Source: Phytopythium helicoides (lineage: Eukaryota; Oomycota; Peronosporomycetes; Pythiales; Pythiaceae). From it: a stretch of 64,000 bases of DNA. How positions within the stretch are numbered: the stretch's first letter is position 1; each line of letters begins with the position of its first letter. The notes beneath the pieces are model-generated. The model searched no databases. It worked only from the letters and a program-made list of their open reading frames with translations, and was not told the DNA's origin. The stretch is taken from assembly GCA_024867545.1 (NCBI GenBank), contig JANFNE010000022.1:496001-560000 (forward strand), given 5' to 3'. Shown here piece by piece: positions 1-9,879 of the stretch. A program made the translations under genes and the position numbers.

Positions 1-319
1 CGATGCGTCCGCGCGCAGATTGTAGTGGCATGTCTAGAGGTGTGGAAGCGACCACGTCCGACCATGTCATGTTGGACTCGTCACCCAAGGACCTCCATTT
101 GGAGAACTCCAAGTGAGCGCGCGCGATGCGTCCGCGCGCGCAGATTGTAGTGGCATGTCTAGAGGTGTGGAAGCGACCACGTCCGACCATGTCATGTTGG
201 ACTCGTCACCCAAGGACCTCCATTTGGAGAACTCCAAGTGAGCGCGCGCGATGCGTCCGCGCGCGCAGATTGTAGTGGCATGTCTAGAGGTGTGGAAGCG
301 ACCACGTCCGACCATGTCA
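1..319. repeat. 125-bp tandem repeat, left part
   Basis: Near-identical units of about 123-125 bp begin at 2, 125 and 250. Each contains a GC-alternating stretch and the sequence CATGTCATGTTGGACTCG. The third unit is broken at 319 by the copia element, and the array resumes at 5103, with further unit starts at 5165 and 5290. Units abut with no spacers. No convincing protein is encoded; the short open frame through the repeat is simply periodic. The unit contains TGTTGGA, like the start of the neighbouring copia LTR, and the array runs into a diverged copia LTR at about 5298, so it may be an expanded part of an older LTR (inference). Confidence 0.9.
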
Positions 320-686
320 TGTTGGAGGTAGTGAGGTCTTGGACACGAAGCTTGGACGGAGCGGAGGGAGTTCTTCACTTGGACAGAAGACCGGAGCGAA
401 GACCACTTGAGGGGTAGAAGGAAGATTCGAAAGTGATTTGATTGAGGTCCTTAGTTCGCAACTACTTGCTACCTCTAAGCCTGCCTGTCCTTTACTGGGT
501 TCACTCTACTTGATCTTTTCCTGGATGCTGATTCACGGCAGCCAATCAGAGGGCGCCACGTGGATCCCATCTTGTACTCACAATCTCGTACCCACGAGTT
601 GACGTAATCGATGAGCGTAATCAACGTGGGATCGCATTGGACTGCCTCGGGCTAGTCGGTCCAGGTCAAACCGGCTGCCCTCAACA
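320..686 (-). repeat. 3' LTR of the copia element
   Basis: This is a 367-bp direct copy of 4736-5102. It is preceded, in element orientation, by a purine-rich tract at 687-697 that overlaps the polyprotein stop codon. Confidence 0.93.
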
Positions 687-697
687 CGCCCCCTCAA
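687..697 (-). other. Polypurine tract of the copia element
   Basis: The minus strand reads TTGAGGGGGCG immediately before the 3' LTR, in the position of the plus-strand primer. It overlaps the TGA stop codon of the polyprotein. Confidence 0.75.
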
Positions 698-3600
698 TGC
701 GAAGTCCCATGGATGCCGAGAGCCGCCGTGAGTTCCGTGTGGCGAGGTCCCGGTAGCGCCTTGGTCATGATGTCGGCCAGCATCGTCGCAGTCTCGCAGT
801 ACTCGAGCTTGACTTCACCACGCTTGACTACGTCGCGGATGTGATGGTACTTGATGTCGATGTGCTTGGCGCGACCGTGGTTGACCGGGTTCTTGGTCAT
901 CTTGATGCACGACTGGTTGTCTTCGCGGATCATGAGCTCTGGTCCCGATGTGTTCGCAGCCGCAAGGATCTCGCAAACCACGCGATGAATCCACTTGCCT
1001 TCTTGGATGGCTAGGCTGAGCGCGATGTACTCCGCTTCGCTTGTCGACAGAGACACACTTGACTGCTTCTTGCTTCCCCAACTGACCGGCGCGCCCATCA
1101 GCATGAAGGTGTAGCCGGATGTCGACTTGCGATCAGCGAGGTCACCAGCCCAGTCGGCGTCGGAGTAGCCGCGAAAGTCGATGACGTTGCCGGGCTTGAA
1201 GCAGATTCCGTGGTCCTTGGTGCCTTGCAAGTAGCGAAAGATACGCTTGACCGCAACCCAATGCTCCTCTTGCGGGTTCTCCATGAAGCGCGATACGTAG
1301 CCCACGGCGTACGCGATGTCCGGTCGAGTCGCTGTCATCAGATGCATCAAGGCGCCGACCGCTTCCCGAAACGGAGCGTTCACCTTGGTAGATGCGTCGC
1401 TTGGAACCAGACGCGAACTCATGTCGACCGGACTCACCACAGCCTTGCACTGGAGCATGTTGAAGCGTGTGAGGATGTCGTTGATGTAGCGTCGCTGGCA
1501 CAGTGTGATGCTTCCATCGGGTCCATAGACCAACTCGATGCCGAGCACGAACGCACACTTGCCGCTGTCGGTCATCTCGAAGCGCATCTTCAGGTCATAC
1601 TTGGTGCGTGTAATCAGCTCGATTGAGCTTCCCGTCACCAGAACATCGTCGACGTAGACCAAGATAAGCACGCAGTGGTCGTTGACGATCTTGATGTAGA
1701 GACACGGGTCAAACGCTGACACTTGGAAGCCGATGGAGCACACAAACTCGTCGAAGGTCTCGTTCCACACACGCGAAGCTTGCTTGAGGCCGTAGATCGC
1801 CTTCACCAGCTCAAGGCAGTCAAAGCCGCCGTCCAACTCGACGCCTTCTGGAACCACACAGTACACGACCTCCTTCATCACGCCGTATAAGAATGCCGTC
1901 ACCACGTCCAGTTGATCGAGGTGCCAACCAAAGAAGACGATGAGCGCGATCACGATGCGCAGCGTCGCGTACTTGACCACGGGCGAGAACGTTTCCGTGT
2001 AGTCGATGCCGTACTTCTGCTTGAATCCCTTGGCCACGAGGCGTGCCTTGTACTTCTCGATGGACCCGTCAGCCTTTCGCTTGATCTTGAAAACCCACTT
2101 GGTGCCGATGGCGCGTTGTCCCGTTGGAAGCTTGGCCGCACGAAACACGCCTCGAAGTCGCATCGATTCCAGCTCCGCGCGAATCGCTTTGCGCCAGTGA
2201 GCTTGATCCGGGCCGTTCACCGCTTCCTCGAATGTAGTTGGCTCGGAGAGGTCGGAGGCTTCAACAGCGTTCGCGCTCGCTCGCCAAAACACAGGAGGAG
2301 TCGAGGGGTCCGAGCCGTCGTGTTGGCCGCCAGATTTTTCTTCTTCATCTTCTTGGCGTGAGGGAGAGCTGCGCGGCGCACTTGCTTCTTCCAATCCAAC
2401 TCGGTGTCGAACAGCCCGCGATCTTCCAGCAGTGTCATCTTCAGTCGCCGATCGGTTCTTGCGCTTCCCCGCCTGCGTGTAGTCCGTCTGTCCTGGTCCA
2501 TCTTCAGCAATTTCGAGAGAGTCGAAGGCGAGATCATCCACGTCTTCGTCGGAGGCCGCTGACGAGAACCCGAAAGTCGATTCGTCGAAGGTGACATCGC
2601 GAGTGATAACCACCTGCCCCGCCTCGATGTCATAAACCCGATAGGCCTTTGACGCTTCCTCATATCCGACGAACAACCCAGCACGAGACTTCGGGTCCCA
2701 CTTGAGCCGCTTCTCTTTCGGAGTCAGCACGTAAGCGCGACAGCCAAACACACGCATGTGCTTCACACTTGGCTTGGACTTGTACAGAATCTCGAACGGA
2801 GTCTTGTGCTGGAACTTGGGAGACGGTAGACGATTCTTGACATAGATGGCTGTCATCGCTGCCTCAGCCCAGAAGATCTTGTCCATCTTGGCGTGGTGGA
2901 GCATGCTGCGGCCGATCGTGACGATTGTCCGGATGGCTCGCTCTGCTGTGCCGTTGGTCTGGTGCGCGTAGGGAACCGTCGTTTGCTGCTCGATGCCTTC
3001 GTCTTCGTAGAACACCTTGAGCGAGTTGGTGGCAAACTCACGCGCTCCATCATGACGCACGAACTTGACCTTCTTGCCGAATTGGTTCTGGACCTTGGTG
3101 ATGTACGTCTTGATGCAGTCCTCGCTTTCCGACTTGGCACGCAGACAGAATCCCTTCATGCATCCGCTGGCTTCGTCGACGATCAGCAGCAGATACTTGC
3201 TTCCACCCAGAGAGTCTTCTTCCATGGGTCCACAGATGTCGAAGTGGAGCAACTCGAACGTGTCGTAGTGGCGCTTGTCACGGTTGCTTGGAAATGGCCT
3301 TTGGACCATCTTTCCTTGTTGACAGCCGCGGCACACGCTTGGTCCACTCGAGCTGGAGGGTAGCTTCGCGTCCTTGATCATTTCGTTGTCGACCATCTTG
3401 CGAAGCACCTCAACTGGAGCGTGACCCATACGCGCGTGCAGATCAACAGCTCTTCCACTGGTTGCCGCGTTAGCCGATCGCTGAGGTGTGCGAAGCCAGT
3501 AGAGTCCGTCAACGAGGTCTGCCGTCGCCACCACTTGCTTCGAAGCCTTGCGCGCAACATGCATCTTGGTGCCGTCGAAGATCACTTGGAACTGGCCACT

Positions 3601-4731
3601 CTTGTTGATTTGCGGCACCGATAGAAGATTCTTGCTCATGTCGGGGACATACAGCGCGTCCTTGATCTCGATCTCGCGCTCTTCACCGTTGGGCAGAAGC
3701 ACTCGCTCGAAGATGCTTCCCACACCCTTGATTGCCGCCTTGTTGCCGTTGGCCACCGATAGTTCGCCGTCGTCTCGCTCAATCAGGCTGGCGAACTTGG
3801 TCTTGTCGTTGCAGATGTGGTGCGTTGCGCCGCTGTCGACCGCCCACATCCCGGGCATCTTCTCGCCCGTCGAAACTCCGCACTCGAGGGAAACCGCAAA
3901 CGCAACTCGCTGGTTGTCGTAGTCGTAGTCGTCGTTCCTCCACTGAGCGCTGTTGGCCCCGCGTCCACGGCCATTGCCGCCGCGTCTCGGACCTCCTCGG
4001 TTCTCGTCCTTCTGCTTGGTCCAGCACTTGTCAACCAAATGCCCCATCTTGCCGCAGTAAGTGCACTGGCGAGGCTCTCGGTCGACACTGAACGCCTTGG
4101 TCGCGTCTTCAGTCTTCATCGCCGGAGTCTTCTCGCCTTGCCGCTTGATATGCTCATTCGTGAGCACCTTCACAACGTCTCGCGTCCGCAGCTCTGCGTT
4201 GCTCATCTCCAAGTTGAGCACGACGTTCTCGTAGCTCTTGGGGAGACTGCGTAGCAAGCAGATCGCCACATCTTCGTCCTCCATCTTGGCGCCGATGCTG
4301 CTGAGCTTGGAGCTGATGTTGAGGACTTCATTGCAATGATGCAACACATTGCCGCCTTCCGCCATCTCCATGCTGAAGAGCTGTCGCTTCAAGTAGATGC
4401 GACCAGCCTTCTGCGATCCACCGTAGAGGGTCTTCAAGCGCTCCCACGCCACCCAGGCTTCCTCACAGTCGTCGACCACGTGATGGTAGTCCGCGTCCAT
4501 GTGGAGCAGCATTAAGCCGAACGCGATGCTGCTTGCCTTGACGTAGTCGTCCTTGGCCCGCGGATCCGTGAAGCTCGGAGTCGTCTCGCGGTTCACGACA
4601 TGCCACGTCGACTTGGTCAGGAACACGCCACGCATGTAGCGGCTCCAAGTCGCGTAGTTGTCTCCGTTGAACTTGTCGATGGAGACCTTGGTCGAGGCGT
4701 CTTGCGCAGAGGACATGGTGCTTGGGCTCAT
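694..4731 (-). CDS. Copia Gag-Pol polyprotein
   Basis: The polyprotein has about 1345 residues if translation starts at the ATG at 4731, which lies inside the primer-binding site. The open frame extends further upstream into the LTR, so the exact start is uncertain. Domains in order: Gag (FNGDNYATW), a zinc knuckle [14 protein letters not shown], an aspartic protease [11 protein letters not shown], the integrase HHCC region (HARMGH...CRGCQQGK), an integrase DDE core ([25 protein letters not shown]), a reverse transcriptase with the YVDD box ([11 protein letters not shown]), and RNase H ([18 protein letters not shown]). It makes the nucleocapsid and the enzymes for reverse transcription and integration of the element. 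No internal stop or frameshift is present. Confidence 0.95.
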   Translation of the reverse strand: MSPSTMSSAQDASTKVSIDKFNGDNYATWSRYMRGVFLTKSTWHVVNRETTPSFTDPRAKDDYVKASSIAFGLMLLHMDADYHHVVDDCEEAWVAWERLKTLYGGSQKAGRIYLKRQLFSMEMAEGGNVLHHCNEVLNISSKLSSIGAKMEDEDVAICLLRSLPKSYENVVLNLEMSNAELRTRDVVKVLTNEHIKRQGEKTPAMKTEDATKAFSVDREPRQCTYCGKMGHLVDKCWTKQKDENRGGPRRGGNGRGRGANSAQWRNDDYDYDNQRVAFAVSLECGVSTGEKMPGMWAVDSGATHHICNDKTKFASLIERDDGELSVANGNKAAIKGVGSIFERVLLPNGEEREIEIKDALYVPDMSKNLLSVPQINKSGQFQVIFDGTKMHVARKASKQVVATADLVDGLYWLRTPQRSANAATSGRAVDLHARMGHAPVEVLRKMVDNEMIKDAKLPSSSSGPSVCRGCQQGKMVQRPFPSNRDKRHYDTFELLHFDICGPMEEDSLGGSKYLLLIVDEASGCMKGFCLRAKSESEDCIKTYITKVQNQFGKKVKFVRHDGAREFATNSLKVFYEDEGIEQQTTVPYAHQTNGTAERAIRTIVTIGRSMLHHAKMDKIFWAEAAMTAIYVKNRLPSPKFQHKTPFEILYKSKPSVKHMRVFGCRAYVLTPKEKRLKWDPKSRAGLFVGYEEASKAYRVYDIEAGQVVITRDVTFDESTFGFSSAASDEDVDDLAFDSLEIAEDGPGQTDYTQAGKRKNRSATEDDTAGRSRAVRHRVGLEEASAPRSSPSRQEDEEEKSGGQHDGSDPSTPPVFWRASANAVEASDLSEPTTFEEAVNGPDQAHWRKAIRAELESMRLRGVFRAAKLPTGQRAIGTKWVFKIKRKADGSIEKYKARLVAKGFKQKYGIDYTETFSPVVKYATLRIVIALIVFFGWHLDQLDVVTAFLYGVMKEVVYCVVPEGVELDGGFDCLELVKAIYGLKQASRVWNETFDEFVCSIGFQVSAFDPCLYIKIVNDHCVLILVYVDDVLVTGSSIELITRTKYDLKMRFEMTDSGKCAFVLGIELVYGPDGSITLCQRRYINDILTRFNMLQCKAVVSPVDMSSRLVPSDASTKVNAPFREAVGALMHLMTATRPDIAYAVGYVSRFMENPQEEHWVAVKRIFRYLQGTKDHGICFKPGNVIDFRGYSDADWAGDLADRKSTSGYTFMLMGAPVSWGSKKQSSVSLSTSEAEYIALSLAIQEGKWIHRVVCEILAAANTSGPELMIREDNQSCIKMTKNPVNHGRAKHIDIKYHHIRDVVKRGEVKLEYCETATMLADIMTKALPGPRHTELTAALGIHGTSH

Positions 4732-4735
4732 AACC
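4723..4735 (-). other. Primer-binding site, half-tRNA-iMet type
   Basis: Directly downstream of the 5' LTR the minus strand reads GGTTATGAGCCCA. This is complementary to the anticodon-arm segment TGGGCTCATAACC of eukaryotic initiator tRNA-Met rather than to the tRNA 3' end. Drosophila copia is known to prime with a cleaved half tRNA-iMet, so the same mechanism is inferred here. Confidence 0.75.
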
Positions 4736-5102
4736 TGTTGGAGGTAGTGAGGTCTTGGACACGAAGCTTGGACGGAGCGGAGGGAGTTCTTCACTTGGAC
4801 AGAAGACCGGAGCGAAGACCACTTGAGGGGTAGAAGGAAGATTCGAAAGTGATTTGATTGAGGTCCTTAGTTCGCAACTACTTGCTACCTCTAAGCCTGC
4901 CTGTCCTTTACTGGGTTCACTCTACTTGATCTTTTCCTGGATGCTGATTCACGGCAGCCAATCAGAGGGCGCCACGTGGATCCCATCTTGTACCCACAAT
5001 CTCGTACCCACGAGTTGACGTAATCGATGAGCGTAATCAACGTGGGATCGCATTGGACTGCCTCGGGCTAGTCGGTCCAGGTCAAACCGGCTGCCCTCAA
5101 CA
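4736..5102 (-). repeat. 5' LTR of the copia element
   Basis: This 367-bp repeat matches 320-686 with one visible substitution. It is the 5' LTR because the polyprotein reads leftward from it and the primer-binding site follows directly at its low-coordinate edge. The termini are short inverted repeats, TGTTG and CAACA. Confidence 0.93.
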
Positions 5103-5297
5103 CATGTCATGTTGGACTCGTCACCCAAGGACCTCCATTTGGAGAACTCCAAGTGAGCGCGCGCGATGCGTCCGCGCGCGCAGATTGTAGTGGCATGTCT
5201 AGAGGTGTGGAAGCGACCACGTCCGACCATGTCATGTTGGACTCGTCACCCAAGGACCTCCATTTGGAGAACTCCAAGTGAGCGCGCGCGATGCGTC
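5103..5297. repeat. 125-bp tandem repeat, right part
   Basis: This is the continuation of the 1-319 array on the other side of the copia insertion. It resumes with the same CATGTCA that ends the left part. The last unit breaks up near 5296 and passes into a diverged copia LTR. Confidence 0.88.
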
Positions 5298-5515
5298 TGC
5301 TTAAGGAAGAGCACTAAGGCGTTTGATTAAAAAAAGTGTGAATTCGATTCAGGTTCTTTGTTTGCAACTGTGCTACCTCTAAGCCCGTTACTGAGTACAC
5401 TTATAAGTTTCTTTACTGAATACAGAGTTACCTAACCCAATCAGAGAAAACAACGACTATGCCCACCTTGTACCGCCAATTTGCACGGATGACGACGCAT
5501 GAGTGTGATATGGTC
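5298..5515 (-). repeat. Relict, diverged copia LTR
   Basis: The order of short blocks follows the intact LTR but with many changes: ATTCGATTCAGGTTCTTTGTTTGCAAC against its counterpart near 429-468, then GCTACCTCTAAGCC, CCAATCAGAG, CCCACCTTGTACC, and a degraded GATGAGCGTAATC-like end. It appears to be an older member of the same or a sister copia family. Its far end and any internal region have not survived recognisably. Confidence 0.65.
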
Positions 5516-5559
5516 GCTTGGCGAGGCGTCGCCACCACAGTCTTGACAACCGTGGTGGA

Positions 5560-6240
5560 AGATATATTTGGTGGCTCTCCGGTGAAGGGGTATTGGCATA
5601 GATTGATGATTATCTAGGATATGATGGCGAGGAGACTCTTATGAAGCTTCTGAATAGCGATCTCAAGCGATGTGAACGTTTTGGTTTGAAGCTGGATGCG
5701 AAGAAGTGTCGGTTCTTCACACGGGAAGCGATTTGGTGAGGCAAATCTCAGAGGACGGGACTCTCACAGCAGCGAGTGGGGTAAAGTCGACTCGATTTAA
5801 GCAGGAGTTAGAAGCAGTAGCTGTCGCTGGTAATGTCCTTACCGATGGCGGTGTTTAACTCGACATTGAACAAGACACTTTCATGCCGGAGAGGAAGGTA
5901 GTGATTCTTGCTGAGGCAACAGACTTGCAGCAGCGCTTGTGTGTCGCGGTATATGCCGGGGTGAGTGGTCACCGTGGTCCTTCTACAGGAAAGATCCCAA
6001 GGCCATTTGGAGATGATCTCCGTGCAACGAAGCCAAAAGAGCTACTTCTTTTTTTTTTAATGTTCTGACAATAGTCAAATCTAATGGTGGTGCTAAGTAT
6101 AAACTTGTGCTAAAGGATGGAATGAGTAGGTTTGTGTTACGTAACACAGTTAGTGGATGAGGCGTCCATCTCAGCAAGGTTGAAAGTCGACCATGCGGAG
6201 GGGGATGTGATCCGTGGGTCAAATCTCTAGGTGTGGTCTC
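5560..6240 (+). pseudogene. Decayed Ty3/gypsy pol fragment
   Basis: Short plus-strand pieces match gypsy polymerase order but in different frames with stops. An RT palm/thumb piece (DDYLGYDGEETL, then RCERFGLKLDAKKCRFF) lies at about 5603-5740. QISEDG follows near 5747. An integrase zinc-region piece (LQQRLCVAVYAGVSGHRGP) lies at about 5927-5985, and a piece resembling the integrase core start (LVLKDGMSRFVL) at about 6100-6140. The fragment is non-functional, and no LTRs were recognised for it. Confidence 0.7.
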
Positions 6241-7087
6241 GTCCAATTTAGCTGGACCAGTGGAGGTTGCGGTATGACAGTTGCATGTTATATGAGCGCT
6301 TCGGCTCGCCCAAGGGGGCTACCTGTGCCCGCAGAACAGTTGTGAATCGCCAAAGTGTCTGTGCTTGAAGGTGTAGACGACGTGCTCGAATGCCTATGGA
6401 GCGATATGGTACTGTAAACTCTTAGTCCTTAGTGTTACTTTATTACAGCAAAGGGGCAGGGTTGCAGTTGACATGCACCATTTTATACTTAGAGTCAAAA
6501 TGGTTGTTTTATAAATTGTCGCTATCGCTGCTATCCGTATCCCTGTAGAGTCCGTCATCCGACTTGAGTAGGCTGAACGAGATGCTGAGACTCTCAAGCT
6601 CGTCAGCCAGCTCACCAACCCCAGCAGTTACAGTCTCCCCACTAGATGATGGAGTGCAAGTATCATTAAGTAAGCCTGAATGGCTGAAGTCACTGATGAT
6701 CGTTGACACGGAGAGCTCAGACCAGCTCTCGGCCCCCACTGAATGATTTCAACTCTACTACTCATCCTCCCCCTTCAGCTCGCTTACAATGTCCTGGAGC
6801 TTCTTCCATGATGATTCCAGTCGATTATTGGTGTTTTCGCTGAGTAGTGCAACAGCCGCGCGAGTCGGTCACACTACCAATTGAAAGCTAGTTACACCAC
6901 GGACGGGTTCATTCACATGGCGACCCAAGGCGGTCTTACTGCTAGATGAAGCACTGTCACCAGTGATGCCCATGGAGATCAAAGAGAGCGTGTAGCTGAA
7001 TTGACTTTCGTACTTGCGCTCAGTCTTCGCGTAGAGCACCAGGTTTCCCATACTAGTCAGTTATAGCTTTTGTCACGGGCTAAAGCC
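6241..7087. other. No gene recognised
   Basis: AT-richer sequence with only short open frames on both strands (for example 6564-6746 plus, 6509-6739 minus, 6869-7051 minus). None shows a recognisable motif. The minus-strand pieces could be the decayed 3' end of the transposase relict that follows, but I cannot support that by motif. Confidence 0.5.
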
Positions 7088-7600
7088 CTAGTTGGACATG
7101 GAGATATGGAACAGGCAATGTAGAATAGTCACGAGGCGAAAGATGCTCTTCAGGACGGACATCTTGGTGACTTCCTCGTCAACGAAAACATATTTTAGCT
7201 TAGCCCGCTTGGGATAGTTCTCCTTGAACGCGCTGATTGCGGACAGCAGTATCTCTTGCCGCTCGTTGTACACGTGGCATGTTGCATGAGCTGGTCCTTG
7301 ATGAATGAACCATGACCCATGAAGGAAATGAGCTTGTTCTTTTCCGTGTTGGTACATGCGTCTTGGCCACCATGGAATCTTCCGGGAACTGATCGAACAT
7401 CTTATACATGCTTTAAGTTTGCATAGTTATGCACGCAGCACAACCTGCTTTTACATAGAGCAATTAGCAAAAACTCATGTTACGAAGCCGGAACAAATAG
7501 GGCTGTAAAATGTTCATTTACGTTGTCAACGAAGATTCTGACAACATATCCTGGCTCCTCACAAAACCCCTCCAACTAGTTTTTCAACCGCATTGCTAAA
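7088..7600 (-). pseudogene. MULE-type (ZSWIM-like) transposase fragment
   Basis: Read leftward, three blocks in changing frames follow the order of oomycete MULE transposases: EEPGYVVRIFVDN..NEHFTALF (about 7490-7570), NKLISFMGHGSFIKDQLMQHA (about 7270-7345), and ERQEILLSAISAFKENYP leading to KYVFVDEEVTKMSVLKSIF and ILHCLFH (about 7100-7265). The last block matches the D-x(n)-CxxH part of the MULE catalytic core. Frame changes between the blocks and a stop before EEPGY show that it is dead. Terminal inverted repeats were not found. Confidence 0.72.
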
Positions 7601-9368
7601 GCAATTAATGGGTGTTCCCTTGCTTGGAGCCGACGAACCTGGTTACGGGCGTCATGAGATGTTGGATTGGACTTGGTGTTCTCCACAATCAATCGAAAAA
7701 TGTTCTTCTTTTTGGGCCAGCATGAACTGCCGCACAAGTTGCACTTGCTCTTTAAATTTTAGGAGCCGTGGCAATGATTGCTCAGGATGGTGCCGTAGAT
7801 GGTGCCGTAGACGCAGTGATGTTGGGGAGAGCCATCATGGTCCAATGGTTGTGGGCTGTATAGAATGACTGATAGATCTGTGCCGGATAAGACCATGTAA
7901 TAAAGAATCAGATCAAGTCTGCTCCATCGTGCAATGTAGCGATTCCAAACAATTTTGTCGAAAAGCTTGTCCAATTTTAAGGACCTCAAGCTAAGTCTTT
8001 TCCATAGCTACTGATGACTCTCCACTTGTGCTTATAAGTACTATCCTGTCAATTTATTATGTTTACTTCGTATACTGTGTAGTTTTAAGAAGGCGGTCTT
8101 CTGCTCTCATTTATAACACTTTATGAAACGAGTTCGGAGTGAGTTGACACACTACAGGAACTGTGCGTGCCAAGACCGTTTGTAGTGCACTCCCTACTAT
8201 GGCACCAACCACTGCCGATCCTCTCACCACCGTGTAGTATAATGAATCGCCTACGGTACCGCTCGCTGGCTGCCTTGCACTGAACGGACACAGCAGCAGC
8301 TCTGCTCCACCACGCATATGTTGTTCTAGTGGGTGGTTCAGTTCATTGCGGAGATGACGAAGCATTTGAAGCCATGGCTGGCCAAATAAATCGAGATCTC
8401 TAACATGCTAAGGTTAGCGACGTGATTGAGCACTCAAATGCTCGCAGTGGACGGACGCGGGATGTGGCAACATAGTGCTTAATCGCTACTACTGGCCTTG
8501 GTGCTAACGACCCCATCTCCCTCCCCGTAGTAGTTGGTTCTCGCGCTTTGTGCCCGGTTGTTTATCGCAAAAAAAGCAAACAGAAGAGCAGGCGCTGTTT
8601 CGAATGGTGGCAGCAGCCAAGCACCTGCACCTATACTCCAAAACCTTACTGCTAACGCTCAGTATTACTTCAGGAGAACGCAACAGCAAGAATCTAACGC
8701 CCACAGCTACAACTGACCGCAACACGAACTAAATGTCGCTCGTAGCTTGCTGGCGAATCGATACTGATCGATCGCCTGTTATGCTAAGTCGGGGGTCGTC
8801 CTCTGGCACTTCGCCGAGCAAAACATTGATGAGAAACTGATTCGTTTCGAAACGGTTCTCTCGCTGAATCGCCTTGAGCTCTTGTACGCAGTCGTAGTTA
8901 TCGAAGGATTCAACATATCTAGAAATAAGCTGGCGGGGATGCGTAGCAGCTGCTGCTATTGATATGGCTCTGTTGTCTGCCTCTCGGCCAAGCACAAGTG
9001 CAGGGAGGGGATATTACTGATGGTGTCGGATTCAAACCACAGGACACAGGGCCGGATGCAAATCAAGCTGCGGAATATGGGAAAGTTCACCTCGTTTCCT
9101 TTGACACGCAGATCTGTACAATGCCCATATGCTTTGTACGTTGATGATAGTGAACGCCAGTTCGGAGTGCTAATGTGGGGCTGGATGACGAGTAGGCGAG
9201 GCTGTTCGTGTTGTCGGTCGTTGCGAGGTAGGTTGCAAAAGGAAAAGTGAATTCATTTTTTGTGATCGTGCTGAGGAAATCGAGGCACGCCCTCTCTACC
9301 TCGTAAAACTTGTGCCCGAACGAGGCGAAAGCGAATCTCGCTTTCCATGCAAATATCCATATGTATTT
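7601..9368. other. Unresolved region, possible decayed gene
   Basis: No gene can be assigned. Two minus-strand frames look protein-like, 8729-8995 (a stretch containing RENRFETNQFLINVLL) and 9087-9368 (containing HKFYEVERACLDFL), but stops separate them and I recognise neither. The gypsy element inserted at 9369, so a minus-strand gene here could have been cut by it; the other flank would be 20375 onward. That is a guess. Confidence 0.35.
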
Positions 9369-9576
9369 TGTTTCAAGTCGTCCTCGAGGACGATGACGGA
9401 GAGTAGGTGGAGGAGGAGAAGAAGAAGGCTTGAGCGCTGGCGGGCGAGTTCCGAAGTGAGGGCGGGCCGCCCGCAGGGAGTTCCAGCCACCCATGAGGGC
9501 GGCTGTACGTACGTCTCCCTTTTTATGTGTATATCATTAAACTAATAGCAGCCGATAACTGGCTCTAACTTAATAT

Positions 9577-9580
<4 letters not shown>
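9369..9580 (-). repeat. 3' LTR of the gypsy element, outer part
   Basis: This stretch matches 20165-20370 almost base for base, apart from small changes in the purine-rich GGAGGAGAAG part. It stops at TTAA (9577-9580), where the piggyBac element begins. The missing end of the LTR (TAATACA) is found beyond piggyBac at 13632-13638. Confidence 0.9.
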
Positions 9581-9609
<29 letters not shown>

Positions 9610-9648
9610 ATGACCGATGTTGTATCTTACTACATGTTATGTGACAGT

Positions 9649-9670
9649 ACATGTTGTATATACAACATGT
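9649..9670. repeat. Left subterminal palindrome of piggyBac
   Basis: A perfect 22-bp palindrome (half-site ACATGTTGTAT) lies 68 bp inside the left end. The right end has a near copy at 13547-13570 with one mismatch between arms. A related TGTTGTATATACAACA motif recurs inside the element's introns (10510-10553, 11645-11695, 12515-12580). It may be a transposase-binding site (inference). Confidence 0.7.
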
Positions 9671-9879
9671 TTAAATAGAGCTAGTATGGAGCATACAAAA
9701 TTCAATATGTTTTGGAAATCGTATCTACTACTTCAGTACGTTTTGCACAGGGGAAGGGTGTACGGCGGGGAAAGAAAGGTGCTTGGTCAGCAGCAATCAC
9801 GAGCAGAGATCTGTCTTCAGCGGGTGGATGCCGGTCGCCGCACTCTCGCCTCATTCAAGAAAACGTCGATGAAGTGGCC

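Larger units (their letters stand above)
320..5102 (-). mobile_element. Complete Ty1/copia LTR retrotransposon
   Basis: Two 367-bp LTRs with TG...CA ends flank one long polyprotein frame read on the minus strand. I saw a single mismatch between the LTRs (TGTACTCA near 572 against TGTACCCA in the other), which indicates a recent insertion. The 7 bp CATGTCA occur directly outside both LTRs (313-319 and 5103-5109). That fits a target-site duplication, although copia elements usually make 5 bp, so part of the match may be chance or microhomology. A primer-binding site and a polypurine tract are present. All catalytic motifs look intact, so the element may be autonomous. Confidence 0.95.

Noticed and set aside
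1..319. Tandem repeat considered as a CRISPR-like array
   Set aside because: Units of 125 bp abut with no unique spacers, and the genome is eukaryotic. It is an ordinary tandem repeat interrupted by copia.
9581..9609. Poly-C run considered as an assembly gap or telomere-like sequence
   Set aside because: The matching poly-G run at 13606-13631, the shared ATGACCG and the TTAA target show that it is the end of a piggyBac element.
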